64,000 nucleotides of DNA from a virus. The stretch is taken from the IMG/VR virus record IMGVR_UViG_3300031857_000010, positions 1-64,000 of that record, one strand, 5' to 3'. The position numbers and the translations under genes were made by a program. The notes under the pieces were generated by a model that did no database searches, was not told where the DNA came from, and worked only from the letters and a program-made list of their open reading frames with translations. Positions 36,761 through 46,498 of this stretch are shown one piece after another (positions within the stretch are counted from its first letter, which is position 1; each line of letters starts with the position of its first letter).

Positions 36761-38431
36761 TTAATAGAGAGTGATTTTGTTGTAATCGAAACCATAACCT
36801 ACTTCAGGCTGTTTTCCAGTAATAAAACCCGGTAAATTATTGTTACCTAATTCTTCTAAAATAAATTTATCAGAAGAGGCTACAGAAGGTACTTTTAAAG
36901 CTATAAAATTAGTACCTTCTTCAACTTTTAAAGAATGCCAATGGCCCTGAACTAATATGGTAAAACAACCCGGTTCACCGTAAAGGTTTACTAATTCGCT
37001 TGGCTTCTTTTTAGATAAAGAAGAATCTCCGTGTTGAACGAAAATACAAATATTATCTTTGACAATTTTACAAAGGTTATTTTTTGGAATGAAAAATTTA
37101 AGTCTTTCATTCTCTAATTCTCTTTTTAAAACATGAGAAATAACTTTTCCAGCAGTTCTGCTTTTATCTTCATCTCTTCCAACTCCTACACGATCATGAT
37201 TACCATGTATTGAATAGAATTCAATTGGACAATTAGTATTATTATGTATTTCTGATAATAATACTTTTAAAGAATCAATAGCATAAAATATTTGTTCCTC
37301 TTGAAACAAATCCATTTCGGCAGTATGGTTTGGATGCATTCCATCTTCTAAAACACTTTCTACTAGATCTCCAAGATTAACTAAAACAATTTCCCTGCTA
37401 TTATATTGATTATATTGTTCTAATATTTTATTCTTAATTTCTAAAATTCTTTCGTGAGCTATTTCTTTATTATAACCTCTACCATAAATTGGATTGTTAT
37501 ACTTCTTTCCATAATGTATGTCTCCAAAAAAACATATTAAAGGTTTTCCAGTGTTTTTGTTATCTTTTTTATTTATTTTGCCTTTTTGAATATTTGTTAT
37601 AAGCGTTTTTTTATCTGTTTGATCGATATATCTTGACACTATACTTTCAATCCATTCCTCATTGTTTTTATACTCAATTATTAATTTATGAGCATCTTTT
37701 AGGTTTTTTTCTACATATCTTCCTCTCTCATCCTCTAATTTTTTAAGGATATTGTTTTCTTTATTTCTAAAGATTATATCCATAACTTCTTCTTCAGTAG
37801 ATTCTTCAATAATGTGTGGTGCTACGGGAATAGAAGATTTTGTAATATTAAAAGCTCTTAGAATTCTTTTAAAGTCTCTAAAAGTCAAGTTTGAAAAATA
37901 TCTAGAAACACCTCTAAGTGTCATTCCGGCACCATCCATATTAGAATATAAACGATAAACCAGATCCATTTCTTCTCTGGTAAAATATCCCTCTAAAGAT
38001 TTTTCATCTCTTATAAAAATTTTATAATGATAAGATGAAACTTTTTTATTTTCATCTCTTATGATTTCAGAAAAACTCCTTTCATCATATTTTTCATCAT
38101 TATATGCATCGTAATTTAATTCTTCTATTTCTTCCTCAGTCAAAGATTCATTCTCCAAGGCTAATTTATCAGTTATTGATAAATTTTTATTATTTTTTAT
38201 CTTTTTAGATTTTGAAAATTTATGCCCTTTTAATTCTTCATAAAGTTTAACAATTTTATCAGCTTCCTCTTTAGTGACTGAATTGTTTTTTACTCTTTCT
38301 TCGATTCTTCTACAAAATGTAGAAACATAATCTGTGCTTCTACCAGATTTTTTACAAGATTCAGGAATTGAAATTTCTTGTTTAATACATCTGTTGAGAA
38401 TTGTAAGACAGTTTTTATAGTATTGATTCAT
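36761..38431 (-). CDS. Calcineurin-like metallophosphoesterase with N-terminal extension
   Basis: This is a 556-residue protein. The metallophosphoesterase domain occupies about 295-545 with all five canonical motifs: GDIHYGK near 300, GDLVE near 354, GNHDR near 410, VQHGDS near 468 and GHWHS near 495. The N-terminal ~290 residues are charged and helical, with ITDKLALENESLTEEEIEEL and a possible helix-turn-helix-like stretch around 165-190. Similar phage enzymes are mostly annotated as nucleases or phosphatases of unknown substrate. It is the first gene of its unit, with the 142-residue gene following. Confidence 0.82.
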   Translation of the reverse strand: MNQYYKNCLTILNRCIKQEISIPESCKKSGRSTDYVSTFCRRIEERVKNNSVTKEEADKIVKLYEELKGHKFSKSKKIKNNKNLSITDKLALENESLTEEEIEELNYDAYNDEKYDERSFSEIIRDENKKVSSYHYKIFIRDEKSLEGYFTREEMDLVYRLYSNMDGAGMTLRGVSRYFSNLTFRDFKRILRAFNITKSSIPVAPHIIEESTEEEVMDIIFRNKENNILKKLEDERGRYVEKNLKDAHKLIIEYKNNEEWIESIVSRYIDQTDKKTLITNIQKGKINKKDNKNTGKPLICFFGDIHYGKKYNNPIYGRGYNKEIAHERILEIKNKILEQYNQYNSREIVLVNLGDLVESVLEDGMHPNHTAEMDLFQEEQIFYAIDSLKVLLSEIHNNTNCPIEFYSIHGNHDRVGVGRDEDKSRTAGKVISHVLKRELENERLKFFIPKNNLCKIVKDNICIFVQHGDSSLSKKKPSELVNLYGEPGCFTILVQGHWHSLKVEEGTNFIALKVPSVASSDKFILEELGNNNLPGFITGKQPEVGYGFDYNKITLY

Positions 38432-38493
38432 CTTAAAATAATATTTCTGAAAAGTAAAATAAAAAAATTATAAAAACAAATTATAGATTTTAT

Positions 38494-39456
38494 TTAATTA
38501 ATACAGGAAATAGATTTGTTTAAAATCGGTTTATACCATTTAAAAGTTTCTATTAAACCTTGTTCTAATTCATAGTCAGGCTCGAAGCCATATTTTTTTA
38601 TTTTTTCTATATCTGCATGAGTTTTTGAAACATCTCCTTCTCTTTTAGGTGCATTCAATACTATAGGATTAGTTCCAAGTAAATCAGACATAATTTCTTT
38701 TATTTGTATTAAATCATAAGTTTTGTCATTTGATACATTGAAAATATTTCCATTTAATTTATTATTATATTCACCCATAATAAAATTTGCTTTGCAAACA
38801 TCTTTAACAAATACAAAACTTCTTGACTGAGATCCATCACCATCTAATCTTATCTCTGAATTTGTTATGAAGCCTTTCATCCAAGCACATATCACATTTG
38901 CATAAGAATTTGTTGCATATTGATTCGGACCATACACATTAAAATATCGAAGACAAACACTATCTAGTTGATAAAGTTCAGACCATATTTTTAAATATTG
39001 TTCAATTATCAATTTTTGTACTGCATAAGGTGATTTAAAATTTATTGAAGTGGTTTCTGGAGTAGGTAAAAAAACTGTATCACCATATATAGCAGAAGTA
39101 GAGCTGAAAACAAATTTCTTAATTCTATTTTCAGAACAATTTTTTAATAATATTAAAGTTTTTGTAACATTATTATTATTAGTAATCAATGGATTTTCAA
39201 CTGAATAACCCACACTTGGCATAGCTGCAAAATGATAAACTATATCTATGTTTTTATTTGTAAAATCAAAATTTACAAAATCATCATTTATGAAAATGAA
39301 TTTTTCATTTACTAAATTTTCTATAAAACATTTATTCTCTTCCCCGTTTATAAAATTATCTATGCCATAAATAAAATATTCAGTGTTTTCAAGTAAAAAA
39401 TTTACCATGTTGGATCCTATAAAACCTCCTGCACCAGTGACTAAAACTCTTTTCAT
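38494..39456 (-). CDS. NAD-dependent sugar-nucleotide epimerase (GalE-like)
   Basis: This 320-residue extended SDR begins MKRVLVTGAGGFIGSNMVNF. It carries IVYHFAAMPSVGYS, FSSTSAIYGD near 119-128, and SPYAVQKLIIEQYL with the YxxxK pair near 148-152. The LRYFNVYGPNQYA element near 172-184 is typical of UDP-glucose 4-epimerase and UDP-glucuronate 4-epimerase relatives. It probably interconverts a UDP-hexose or -uronate; the exact substrate cannot be read. Its start overlaps the Fcl stop by 4 bases, and its stop is 62 bases from the metallophosphoesterase gene. Confidence 0.8.
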   Translation of the reverse strand: MKRVLVTGAGGFIGSNMVNFLLENTEYFIYGIDNFINGEENKCFIENLVNEKFIFINDDFVNFDFTNKNIDIVYHFAAMPSVGYSVENPLITNNNNVTKTLILLKNCSENRIKKFVFSSTSAIYGDTVFLPTPETTSINFKSPYAVQKLIIEQYLKIWSELYQLDSVCLRYFNVYGPNQYATNSYANVICAWMKGFITNSEIRLDGDGSQSRSFVFVKDVCKANFIMGEYNNKLNGNIFNVSNDKTYDLIQIKEIMSDLLGTNPIVLNAPKREGDVSKTHADIEKIKKYGFEPDYELEQGLIETFKWYKPILNKSISCIN

Positions 39457-40388
39457 TTTCTGATTTTATTTAAATTATTATAGAACCAATCTATTGTTTC
39501 CTTCAAACCATCCTCTATTCTGGTGAATTTATAATCTGGTAAATATTTTAATAACTTACTATTATCACTTGGTTTTCTGAGTTGACCATCTGGTTTTGAT
39601 TCATCCCAAATTATTTTATTTTTGAATCCCATTAAATCTGCTACCAATGTAGCTAGATCTTTTATTGAAATTTCTTGTGAAGTGGAGAGAATTATTGGTT
39701 CATTTTCTTCATAATTTTCTAAAACCCATAGCGATAAATCAGCTACATCTTTGGAGAATATAAATTCTCTTAGTGGTTTACCTGTTCCCCAAACTATCAA
39801 GTCTTTATTTTCTTTAATAGAATTATAGCATTTATAAATTAATGCTGGCAATACATGTGAATTCTCTAGATTAAAATTATCGTTTGGACCATAAATATTT
39901 GTAGGAATAACTGATTTATAATTTAATCCATATTGTTCTCTATAAGACCTAATTTGTATATCGGCCATTCTTTTAGCATAAGCATAAGGATAATTTGAAT
40001 CATGTGGTGGCCCTAAGTGTATTTTTTTTTCATTTAGAGGATATTCTATGTTATCTGGAAAAACACATGTAGATAAAAAACAAACTAAATTTTTTATGCC
40101 AAATTTTCTACTCGATTCTATAACATTTGTATTTATCATTATATTGTCATAGAAAAATTCTCCTTTTAAATTCATATTACTTCCTAATCCACCAACTTTT
40201 GCAGCACAATGTATAACTTTATCTACAGCAAATTCGTTTTGTATTTTTGAGTCAGTATAAAATTCAAATATTTGCTCTGTACTTTTTTTATCTCTCAAAT
40301 CACAAACCTTAGAAGATAATGCAATTAAATCTCCTTTAAATTGAGATCCAACTAAACCACTTTGACCAGTTACTAATAACCTTCCCAT
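39453..40388 (-). CDS. fcl: GDP-L-fucose synthase
   Basis: A 311-residue protein matching the Fcl/WcaG family: MGRLLVTGQSGLVGSQFKGD at the N-terminus, HCAAKVGGLGSNMN, FLSTCVFPDN near 107 (with the active-site Cys), YAYAKRMADIQIRSY with the YxxxK pair, and IPTNIYGPNDNF. It catalyses the NADPH-dependent 3,5-epimerisation and 4-reduction of GDP-4-keto-6-deoxy-mannose to GDP-L-fucose. The partner enzyme Gmd is encoded two genes upstream in the same operon. Bacterial Fcl is ~320 residues, so it is full length. Confidence 0.88.
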   Translation of the reverse strand: MGRLLVTGQSGLVGSQFKGDLIALSSKVCDLRDKKSTEQIFEFYTDSKIQNEFAVDKVIHCAAKVGGLGSNMNLKGEFFYDNIMINTNVIESSRKFGIKNLVCFLSTCVFPDNIEYPLNEKKIHLGPPHDSNYPYAYAKRMADIQIRSYREQYGLNYKSVIPTNIYGPNDNFNLENSHVLPALIYKCYNSIKENKDLIVWGTGKPLREFIFSKDVADLSLWVLENYEENEPIILSTSQEISIKDLATLVADLMGFKNKIIWDESKPDGQLRKPSDNSKLLKYLPDYKFTRIEDGLKETIDWFYNNLNKIRK

Positions 40389-40394
40389 AATTAT

Positions 40395-41039
40395 TTAATT
40401 AAAGTTTTTTTTCCAATTATTATCAAATAATTCTTTTTCTTCGTAAGTATTGAATCTAAATGGACTTTTATTATTGAAAAATAATACGTGGTTTTTTATT
40501 TCTTGAACTTTTGTAAAACCAAAACTTTCAAGGTAATCAAAATTAGTCCACTCGTCATTTATTTTATGTATTTCTATGACCATACAATGTATGTAAACAT
40601 CATCAAAATTTATTCCTTCTAACACTTCTTTCTCATAACCTTCAACATCAAGGCTAAAAAAATGTATTTCATTTATATTATGTTTCTTGAGTAAGAAATC
40701 TAAAGTTTTACAAGGAAACTTAGTAGGAGACCAATTAGATTTATTATGAATGTTTATTATGCCACCAGTCATAAAATCATCAAAATCACCTTCTATGAAA
40801 TCTTCTTTATGATTTTTACTAACTAAAACATAATTTTCTAAAATTGTTTTAGGTCTAAAATCTCTATATGTAGAATTCCAATAATCTTTTGGTTCTACAA
40901 CTAAACCAGACCAACCATTTTCTTCTAAAAAAGTAGTATTACATTGATCATAAGGATTAGATCCACCAGCTTCAAAAAATATTTTTTCTTTGCCAAAAAT
41001 ATTATATATTATTTTATCAATCTGATTTTGAGAAGACAT
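40395..41039 (-). CDS. FkbM-family methyltransferase
   Basis: This 214-residue protein is a FkbM-type class I methyltransferase: FFEAGGSNPYDQCNT near 20 in place of the usual DhGhxxG loop, LVVEPKDYWNSTYRD, and HFFSLDVEGYEKEVLEGINF near 135-155, the family signature DxEGxExxVL. FkbM enzymes O-methylate sugars or polyketides. Its position between Gmd and Fcl argues for methylation of fucose or a related deoxy sugar. The gene has 1-6 base spacers on both sides. Confidence 0.75.
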   Translation of the reverse strand: MSSQNQIDKIIYNIFGKEKIFFEAGGSNPYDQCNTTFLEENGWSGLVVEPKDYWNSTYRDFRPKTILENYVLVSKNHKEDFIEGDFDDFMTGGIINIHNKSNWSPTKFPCKTLDFLLKKHNINEIHFFSLDVEGYEKEVLEGINFDDVYIHCMVIEIHKINDEWTNFDYLESFGFTKVQEIKNHVLFFNNKSPFRFNTYEEKELFDNNWKKNFN

Positions 41040-41040
41040 A

Positions 41041-42015
41041 TTAATTTTTATTTAACCAATACTCAATCATTTCATCAATCATACTATTAAAATTATATGA
41101 AGGGTTCCAATTTAATTCTTCTCTAATCTTAGTAGAATCCCCTCTTAAATAATTTAATTCTTCTGGTCTTTGATATTTTTCACTGGATTCAACATAAATT
41201 TCTTTTGATAAATTTAATTTATTAAAAACATAATCAACTAATTCTTGAACAGATCTACTTTCACCGGTTGCACAAACATAATCTTTTGCTTCATTGTTTT
41301 GTAGCATTAACCACATTGCTTGAACATAGTCTTTAGCATGTCCCCAATCTCTCTTTGCATTTAGATTTCCGAGTATTAATTTTTTAGACAATCCTTTATG
41401 AATCTTTACAGCTTCTGATACTACTTTATTTGTTACAAAATTTATACCTCTTCTTGGAGATTCGTGATTAAATAAAATCCCGGAGGTTATAAACATATTA
41501 TAAGAATTTCTATAGTTATTACATAAATTATGTGCAAATAATTTGCTACAACCATATGGACTAACTGGTTTCATTGGTGTAATTTCTCTTTGAAAAAAAT
41601 CTTGATCATAATTGTTGCCGAACATTTCAGAAGTTGCTGCGTGATAAATCTTTGAATCAGGTGAAAATTTTCTTACTGCTTCTAAAATAGATAGTGTACC
41701 ACCTGCATTAACGTCTAATGTATATTTTGGTAACTCAAAACTTATTTGAACATGTGATTGAGCTGCCAAATGATAAATCTCATCCGGTTTTAATTTATTT
41801 ACTATAGTTTCTATACTTATTGGATCTGTTAAGTCTGCGTAGTGTAACTGGATTAAATTATTTTTGTGTAAATGTTCAATTCTTGTTGTTTGTGATTCTG
41901 GCACTGAATTTCTTCTTATGGTTCCGTGAACACTGTAATCTTTTTCAATTAAAAATTCAGATAAATAACTTGCATCTTGACCATTTGCACCAATTATCAA
42001 AGCCGTTTTTTTCAT
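41041..42015 (-). CDS. gmd: GDP-mannose 4,6-dehydratase
   Basis: A 324-residue protein with a clear Gmd layout: MKKTALIIGANGQDASYLSE, HGTIRRNSVPESQTTRIEHL, IYHLAAQSHVQISFE, HAATSEMFGN near 126 (Thr-Ser-Glu of the active site), MKPVSPYGCSKLFAHNLC (YxxxK), and FNHESPRRGINFVTNKVV. It makes GDP-4-keto-6-deoxy-D-mannose, the substrate for Fcl. It sits in an operon with the GDP-mannose 3,5-epimerase (8 bases upstream), a FkbM methyltransferase and Fcl. No GDP-mannose pyrophosphorylase is visible, so host GDP-mannose must be used. Confidence 0.9.
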   Translation of the reverse strand: MKKTALIIGANGQDASYLSEFLIEKDYSVHGTIRRNSVPESQTTRIEHLHKNNLIQLHYADLTDPISIETIVNKLKPDEIYHLAAQSHVQISFELPKYTLDVNAGGTLSILEAVRKFSPDSKIYHAATSEMFGNNYDQDFFQREITPMKPVSPYGCSKLFAHNLCNNYRNSYNMFITSGILFNHESPRRGINFVTNKVVSEAVKIHKGLSKKLILGNLNAKRDWGHAKDYVQAMWLMLQNNEAKDYVCATGESRSVQELVDYVFNKLNLSKEIYVESSEKYQRPEELNYLRGDSTKIREELNWNPSYNFNSMIDEMIEYWLNKN

Positions 42016-42023
42016 TTATTTAA

Positions 42024-43157
42024 TTATTTATTTATTTTTTTATTGATCCAATCAAAAGTTTTTTCTAGTCCTTTTGTCAATGGTTCAGAAACTTTCCATC
42101 CAATTTTTTCAAAGAATAGAGTATTATCAGATTTTCTACCTCTCACGCCTTGAGGGCATTTATGACCATATTTTTTTAAAAATTCATCACCCCAAATATT
42201 ATTTATGTTTATTTTTTTTCCAGAAATTTTAATTACTATTTCTGCCATTTCATTTATAGTGATCATTTCTTCTGAACCTATATTGACAGGTCCTATAAAT
42301 TCTGAATTCATAAATTTTTCTATTGCTTCTAAACATTCATCAATATACAAAAATGATCTTGTTTGTAATCCATCACCCCAAATTTCGATACTACCACCAT
42401 TTTGAGTTTCTGCAACCTTCCTACAAATTGCTGCAGGGGCTTTTTCTTTGCCATTATTATATGAACCAAACGGGCCAAAAATATTGTGAAATCTTGCTAT
42501 TCTGACATTTAATCCATAGTTTCTATTGAAGGCTAGATATAATCTTTCACTAAATAATTTTTCCCAACCATATTCACTATCTGGGTTGGCTGGATATGCT
42601 GAATCTTCTACACAATTCGGATTTTCAGGATCATTTTGATTGTGCTCTGGATACATACAAGCAGATGAAGAATAAAAAATTTTCTTAACTTTTTTTACAA
42701 CACACTCGTGGGATACATTTAAATTTATTATTGCTGAATTAAGCATCACGTTGGCATCATTTTCTCCTGTAAAAATGTATCCAGCACCACCCATATCAGC
42801 CGCTAATTGATATAATTCATCTGTGTTTTCTAAAATTGACTTCTTTACTATTTCTGGATTTGTCAAATCTCCGACTATGAAATCATCTGCATGAGTATTT
42901 TCATATTCAGGATATTTGATATCAACAGCTCTAACCCAGAAACCTTTATTTTTTAATTTTTTAACTAAATGGCTACCAATGAAACCGCCTCCCCCAAGTA
43001 CAATTGCAATTTTTTTATTTTCTGGACTTTGAAAAGAAGTATTTCCTACAAATCTTTTTTCATTTGTATCTAAACATTTTTGAAAAAATGTAACCTCATC
43101 ATCTGTAATATAGATTGAGTTTTTGAATGTGTAATTTTCGAAATCGTAATATTTCAT
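42024..43157 (-). CDS. GDP-mannose 3,5-epimerase family protein
   Basis: A 377-residue extended SDR: VLGGGGFIGSHLVKKLKNKG, YQLAADMGGAGYIFTGENDA, FYSSSACMYPEHNQ near 156-170 (the SACxYPE element with catalytic Cys), DSEYGWEKLFSERLYLAFNR (YxxxK), FHNIFGPFGSYNNGKEKAPA, and GDGLQTRSFLYIDECLEAI. These are the hallmarks of the GDP-mannose 3,5-epimerase family, best known from plants, where it makes GDP-L-galactose and GDP-L-gulose. The first ~45 residues before the Rossmann fold are an extra N-terminal segment, as in plant enzymes. It heads the GDP-sugar operon together with Gmd and Fcl. Confidence 0.83.
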   Translation of the reverse strand: MKYYDFENYTFKNSIYITDDEVTFFQKCLDTNEKRFVGNTSFQSPENKKIAIVLGGGGFIGSHLVKKLKNKGFWVRAVDIKYPEYENTHADDFIVGDLTNPEIVKKSILENTDELYQLAADMGGAGYIFTGENDANVMLNSAIINLNVSHECVVKKVKKIFYSSSACMYPEHNQNDPENPNCVEDSAYPANPDSEYGWEKLFSERLYLAFNRNYGLNVRIARFHNIFGPFGSYNNGKEKAPAAICRKVAETQNGGSIEIWGDGLQTRSFLYIDECLEAIEKFMNSEFIGPVNIGSEEMITINEMAEIVIKISGKKININNIWGDEFLKKYGHKCPQGVRGRKSDNTLFFEKIGWKVSEPLTKGLEKTFDWINKKINK

Positions 43158-43221
43158 ATAATTTATTTTGTCTTTAATGAAATAAAAATAAAATAAAATA
43201 TAGGAAATAAAATATTAAAGA

Positions 43222-43977
43222 TCAGTTTATTTTACAAACTGGTATTGGTATCATTTTATGTAAATTCTTAGAATTTAAAAAATTATATATATTAATTATC
43301 TCCAATTGTCTTTCTGAATATTTTAATGGATCAATTGTATTGCTTTTACTTAATAATTCCATAGCCCACTCTAATTCTTCGTATGAAGCACCAATTTGTT
43401 GTTCATCTGTTCTGTCATCTGACCATAATCCATCTGTAGGAGCAGCTTCAATGATTTCTGAAATTATACCTAAATTTGATGCCATTTTTCTTACTTCAGT
43501 TTTAGTCAAATCTGCTATTGGGGAAATATCAACTCCACCATCACCATATTTTGTAAAGAATCCAATTCCAAAATCTTCTATTTTGTTGCCAGTTCCAACC
43601 ACAATTCCATTAACACTTGTTGCTATTTGATAAAGAGTAATCATTCTTAACCTTGAACGAGTGTTTGCAAAAGCTAGATTGTTATTATATTCATTTGCAA
43701 ATTTTTTTAAAAAAACATCATATATGTTAGTCAAATCATATTCTTTTTCAACAACATTGTTGTATTTATTTTTTAACCAATTAATATGCTTTCTTGCTCT
43801 TGTCAATTCAAGTTCATTTTGATAAATTGGCATTGAAACTAATATGGTTTCAATTTCAGTCATAGCACAAAGAGTTGAAACTAAAGCGGAGTCTATACCC
43901 CCAGAAACACCAACAACTAACTTAAATTTTTTTTCACTACAATAATTCTTAATCCAATCTACTATTTTTCTCTTCAT
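43222..43977 (-). CDS. nadE: NH3-dependent NAD+ synthetase
   Basis: A 251-residue protein with the P-loop KLVVGVSGGIDSALVSTLCA near 19-38, NTRSRLRMITLYQIA near 104-118, VVGTGNKIEDFGIGFFTKYG, GDGGVDISPIADLTKTEV, and EAAPTDGLWSDDRTDEQQIG. These are all diagnostic of NadE, which amidates deamido-NAD with ammonia. It lacks the glutaminase domain. Its start overlaps the upstream gene stop by 4 bases. Within a cluster full of NAD(P)-dependent sugar dehydrogenases it may boost the cofactor pool during infection. Confidence 0.9.
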   Translation of the reverse strand: MKRKIVDWIKNYCSEKKFKLVVGVSGGIDSALVSTLCAMTEIETILVSMPIYQNELELTRARKHINWLKNKYNNVVEKEYDLTNIYDVFLKKFANEYNNNLAFANTRSRLRMITLYQIATSVNGIVVGTGNKIEDFGIGFFTKYGDGGVDISPIADLTKTEVRKMASNLGIISEIIEAAPTDGLWSDDRTDEQQIGASYEELEWAMELLSKSNTIDPLKYSERQLEIINIYNFLNSKNLHKMIPIPVCKIN

Positions 43978-45092
43978 GTGTGTAAAAATTTGTCTATGAA
44001 TACATTTATTTTTTCGAAATTATCTGAATTGAAATTATATGATATTGATTTTTTATTTTTTAATTCACAAACTTTTGAAACAAAAGTATTTTTATTTTGT
44101 TTGTCATCGAGTAAAACTAAATTTGTATTACAATAATATGATGCTAGATCGATTGGTGAAGTTGATGGGCTTATAAAAATTTCAGAATTATGAACCACAC
44201 TCAAAAATTTTTTTACATCGAAAAAATTTCTCATATCATATTCTATGATATAATCGTTTTCTGGAATTGGATATTTTACTAAATCGTTTATAATCACTAA
44301 AAATTTCTTTTCTGAAATAAATTTGTTCACAAGTTTATTATAGAAATCTAAATCTACAAAACCAAAACCCGGATTTCCTTTTGTTCCATCTCCAACTAAA
44401 ATTTCATTTATATTGGATGATCTAAAATTTCTACTTTTCCAAGTATTTTTTACAAATAAAGTACAATATTTCTTATCTAATTTTAAAACATCTTCAAATT
44501 CGTAATTATTTTTCCACAAATCTAAATTCCAACCTAAAGTTCCACTAGTTTTCCAAGCAGTATTTTCCGATGTATAATAATCTCTTTCCCCCGAAGCATA
44601 TTTATATGATTGTAGACTAAATAAGTTGTATTTCCAAGGCAAATCTCTTCCTATAGCATGAATTTTATTCTTAAATTTATATTTTGATAGAATTAAATCA
44701 TAATCATCCTCATTAAAATTTCTTATCGTATACCAAAAAGCAATACCTCTATCTCCTTGGTTCTGAAAATTATTAATTAATAAATCGGTTTCTTTATTAT
44801 TTTTATAAGCTTTATTTGTATCAATAAAACCTTCTAATATAATCAATTCATCTACCCAAGGTTCATAAAAAATTTCTTGACCCTCAAAACAAATTCCAAC
44901 TGTTGGCCCATTGATATTTTTGAAAAAATCTAAAAACAATTCATTGAAAAAAATAGGATAAAAACCATATTCACACCAAAAATAATTTATCAAATTATAT
45001 TGTTCCGTATTTCCAATTGAACTTAAATAAAGATCTAAATCTTTTAAATTGTTTATTTTTACTTTTTTAATTTTTTGCATTATTGATTTCAA
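43974..45092 (-). CDS. Putative GT-B-like glycosyltransferase-associated protein
   Basis: This 372-residue protein opens MKSIMQKIKKVKINNLKDLD. The C-terminal part reads like a GT-B nucleotide-binding half: LVIINDLVKYPIPENDYIIE, FLSVVHNSEIFISPSTSPID near 295-315 and NLVLLDDKQNKN. The ISPSTSPIDLASY element resembles the donor-binding loop of GT9 or ADP-heptose-type enzymes. The N-terminal half, with PTVGICFEGQEIFYEPWVDE, is unassigned. It overlaps the FkbM gene by 26 bases and NadE by 4, so all three are coupled. Glycosyltransferase call is tentative. Confidence 0.5.
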   Translation of the reverse strand: MKSIMQKIKKVKINNLKDLDLYLSSIGNTEQYNLINYFWCEYGFYPIFFNELFLDFFKNINGPTVGICFEGQEIFYEPWVDELIILEGFIDTNKAYKNNKETDLLINNFQNQGDRGIAFWYTIRNFNEDDYDLILSKYKFKNKIHAIGRDLPWKYNLFSLQSYKYASGERDYYTSENTAWKTSGTLGWNLDLWKNNYEFEDVLKLDKKYCTLFVKNTWKSRNFRSSNINEILVGDGTKGNPGFGFVDLDFYNKLVNKFISEKKFLVIINDLVKYPIPENDYIIEYDMRNFFDVKKFLSVVHNSEIFISPSTSPIDLASYYCNTNLVLLDDKQNKNTFVSKVCELKNKKSISYNFNSDNFEKINVFIDKFLHT

Positions 45093-45798
45093 TTATATCT
45101 TCTATATCATTTATTTCTAACATTTCTCTACTATCATTAGATGCCCATTTCATAAACCAAGGATATTGATTTGTTGAAACTATGGGTAAATTATTAAATT
45201 CTTTTGAAATAAAAAACATATTTACTCCATTTATTCCTACTAAATCATAGTTCTTAAATTTACCTAAAAGTTCTAGTGCTGGAGGAGTAGCACCGTAATA
45301 AATAGTATTGTGATGAACATAATTTTTATCATATGGCATGATGCAACTTTTTTGAATATTGCTATTATATTCGATTACTACAATTTTAGGTCTATATTTA
45401 TTTAAGCTATTCCATATCCACCAATCATTACCGTCTATGTCAATAGAGATTAAATCAAAATTTATAGGACAGTTATTTTGTTCTAAAAGATAATCTATAC
45501 AATTATCTTCTTCAATTGATATAAAAGAATTTAGACATTTAACATTAAATGATGACATATTATTTGTTAATTGATCAAATTTATTTTTATCAGCTTCTAT
45601 ACAGATACCTGAAAAATTTTTATCTTTAATTAAATGATAAACGTTACTTAAATAAATTCCATCCCAACTTCCTACATCTACGAAGTATCCATTTTCATTT
45701 ATATTTAAGGACTCGAGACATTCTTTAATCATTCCGTCTTCTCCATATTGAGAATAATAATTTTCTTGGTACTTATTTAAACCGTAATTTTTTGACAT
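45067..45798 (-). CDS. FkbM-like methyltransferase
   Basis: This 243-residue protein has a class I methyltransferase core: QYGEDGMIKECLESL, YFVDVGSWDGIYLSNVYHLI near 37-57, SGICIEADKNKFDQL near 70, and FDLISIDIDGNDWWIWNSLN near 125-145. The DIDGND motif replaces DxEGxE in the FkbM signature, which is common in a subgroup of polysaccharide-locus methyltransferases. It is encoded between two probable sugar genes with tight overlap. Substrate unknown. Confidence 0.72.
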   Translation of the reverse strand: MSKNYGLNKYQENYYSQYGEDGMIKECLESLNINENGYFVDVGSWDGIYLSNVYHLIKDKNFSGICIEADKNKFDQLTNNMSSFNVKCLNSFISIEEDNCIDYLLEQNNCPINFDLISIDIDGNDWWIWNSLNKYRPKIVVIEYNSNIQKSCIMPYDKNYVHHNTIYYGATPPALELLGKFKNYDLVGINGVNMFFISKEFNNLPIVSTNQYPWFMKWASNDSREMLEINDIEDIIEINNAKN

Positions 45799-45807
45799 AA
45801 TTTTAAT

Positions 45808-46479
45808 TTATAGAATTGAATAATTAATATTGTTTTCTTTTTTAATCAAGTAATCTTCCTTTATATCTAATTCTTCAAAAGAGTTTTTTGGTAAAACATA
45901 AATTTTTCCAACACCACCTATACTACCATCCCTAATTGGTAATTTTCTGTTAGTGGAATTAAGATAATAATATAGATATCCATTATCATCATAACAAGTA
46001 TTTAATTCTTTTTCAATAAAAGAAAAATCACATTTTACGTTATGATATGAATCATATTGAAAATTTCTATTAGGTACGAAAAAATCATCAATTACTATAA
46101 TTGCTCTGTTTTTGAAAGATTTAGATATTGCAATTAATTCGTCTTGTAATGGCCAATAATTTTCCCAGTGTGCATCCAAATAAAACATCACAAAATTATA
46201 GTCATTTTCAATTTTTGGTAAAATTTCAGAAAGAAATTTTTCTGAGGAATCTTTGTATATTTCAACATTTTTTAAATGATTACATTTTTGATTTGACAAT
46301 TGGAAAAAATGATCTGTAATTTCTACACTTAAAACTTTTTCAAAATTTTCGCCTAAAAATTTTGTTGTATTACCCTCATATGAACCTGTTTCTATTACAC
46401 ATTTTATGTCAAATAGATTCTTTAATTTTAATATTTCCTCACAAACTTTTGTGTCTGAGTTGAAAGCTGTTGTTTCCAT
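45808..46479 (-). CDS. Class I methyltransferase-like protein
   Basis: This 223-residue protein has a SAM-binding element CVIETGSYEGNTTKFLGENF near 22-40, VLSVEITDHFFQLSN, and NFVMFYLDAHWENYWPLQDE near 100-119 followed by IIVIDDFFVPNR. LDAHW with a later IDDF fits small O-methyltransferases of polysaccharide loci. I chose the start at 46479 (METTAFNSDT) because it leaves a 19-base A/T spacer after the upstream stop; a start at 46527 would overlap that gene by 29 bases. Confidence 0.68.
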   Translation of the reverse strand: METTAFNSDTKVCEEILKLKNLFDIKCVIETGSYEGNTTKFLGENFEKVLSVEITDHFFQLSNQKCNHLKNVEIYKDSSEKFLSEILPKIENDYNFVMFYLDAHWENYWPLQDELIAISKSFKNRAIIVIDDFFVPNRNFQYDSYHNVKCDFSFIEKELNTCYDDNGYLYYYLNSTNRKLPIRDGSIGGVGKIYVLPKNSFEELDIKEDYLIKKENNINYSIL

Positions 46480-46498
46480 ATTTATTATTTTAATTTGT

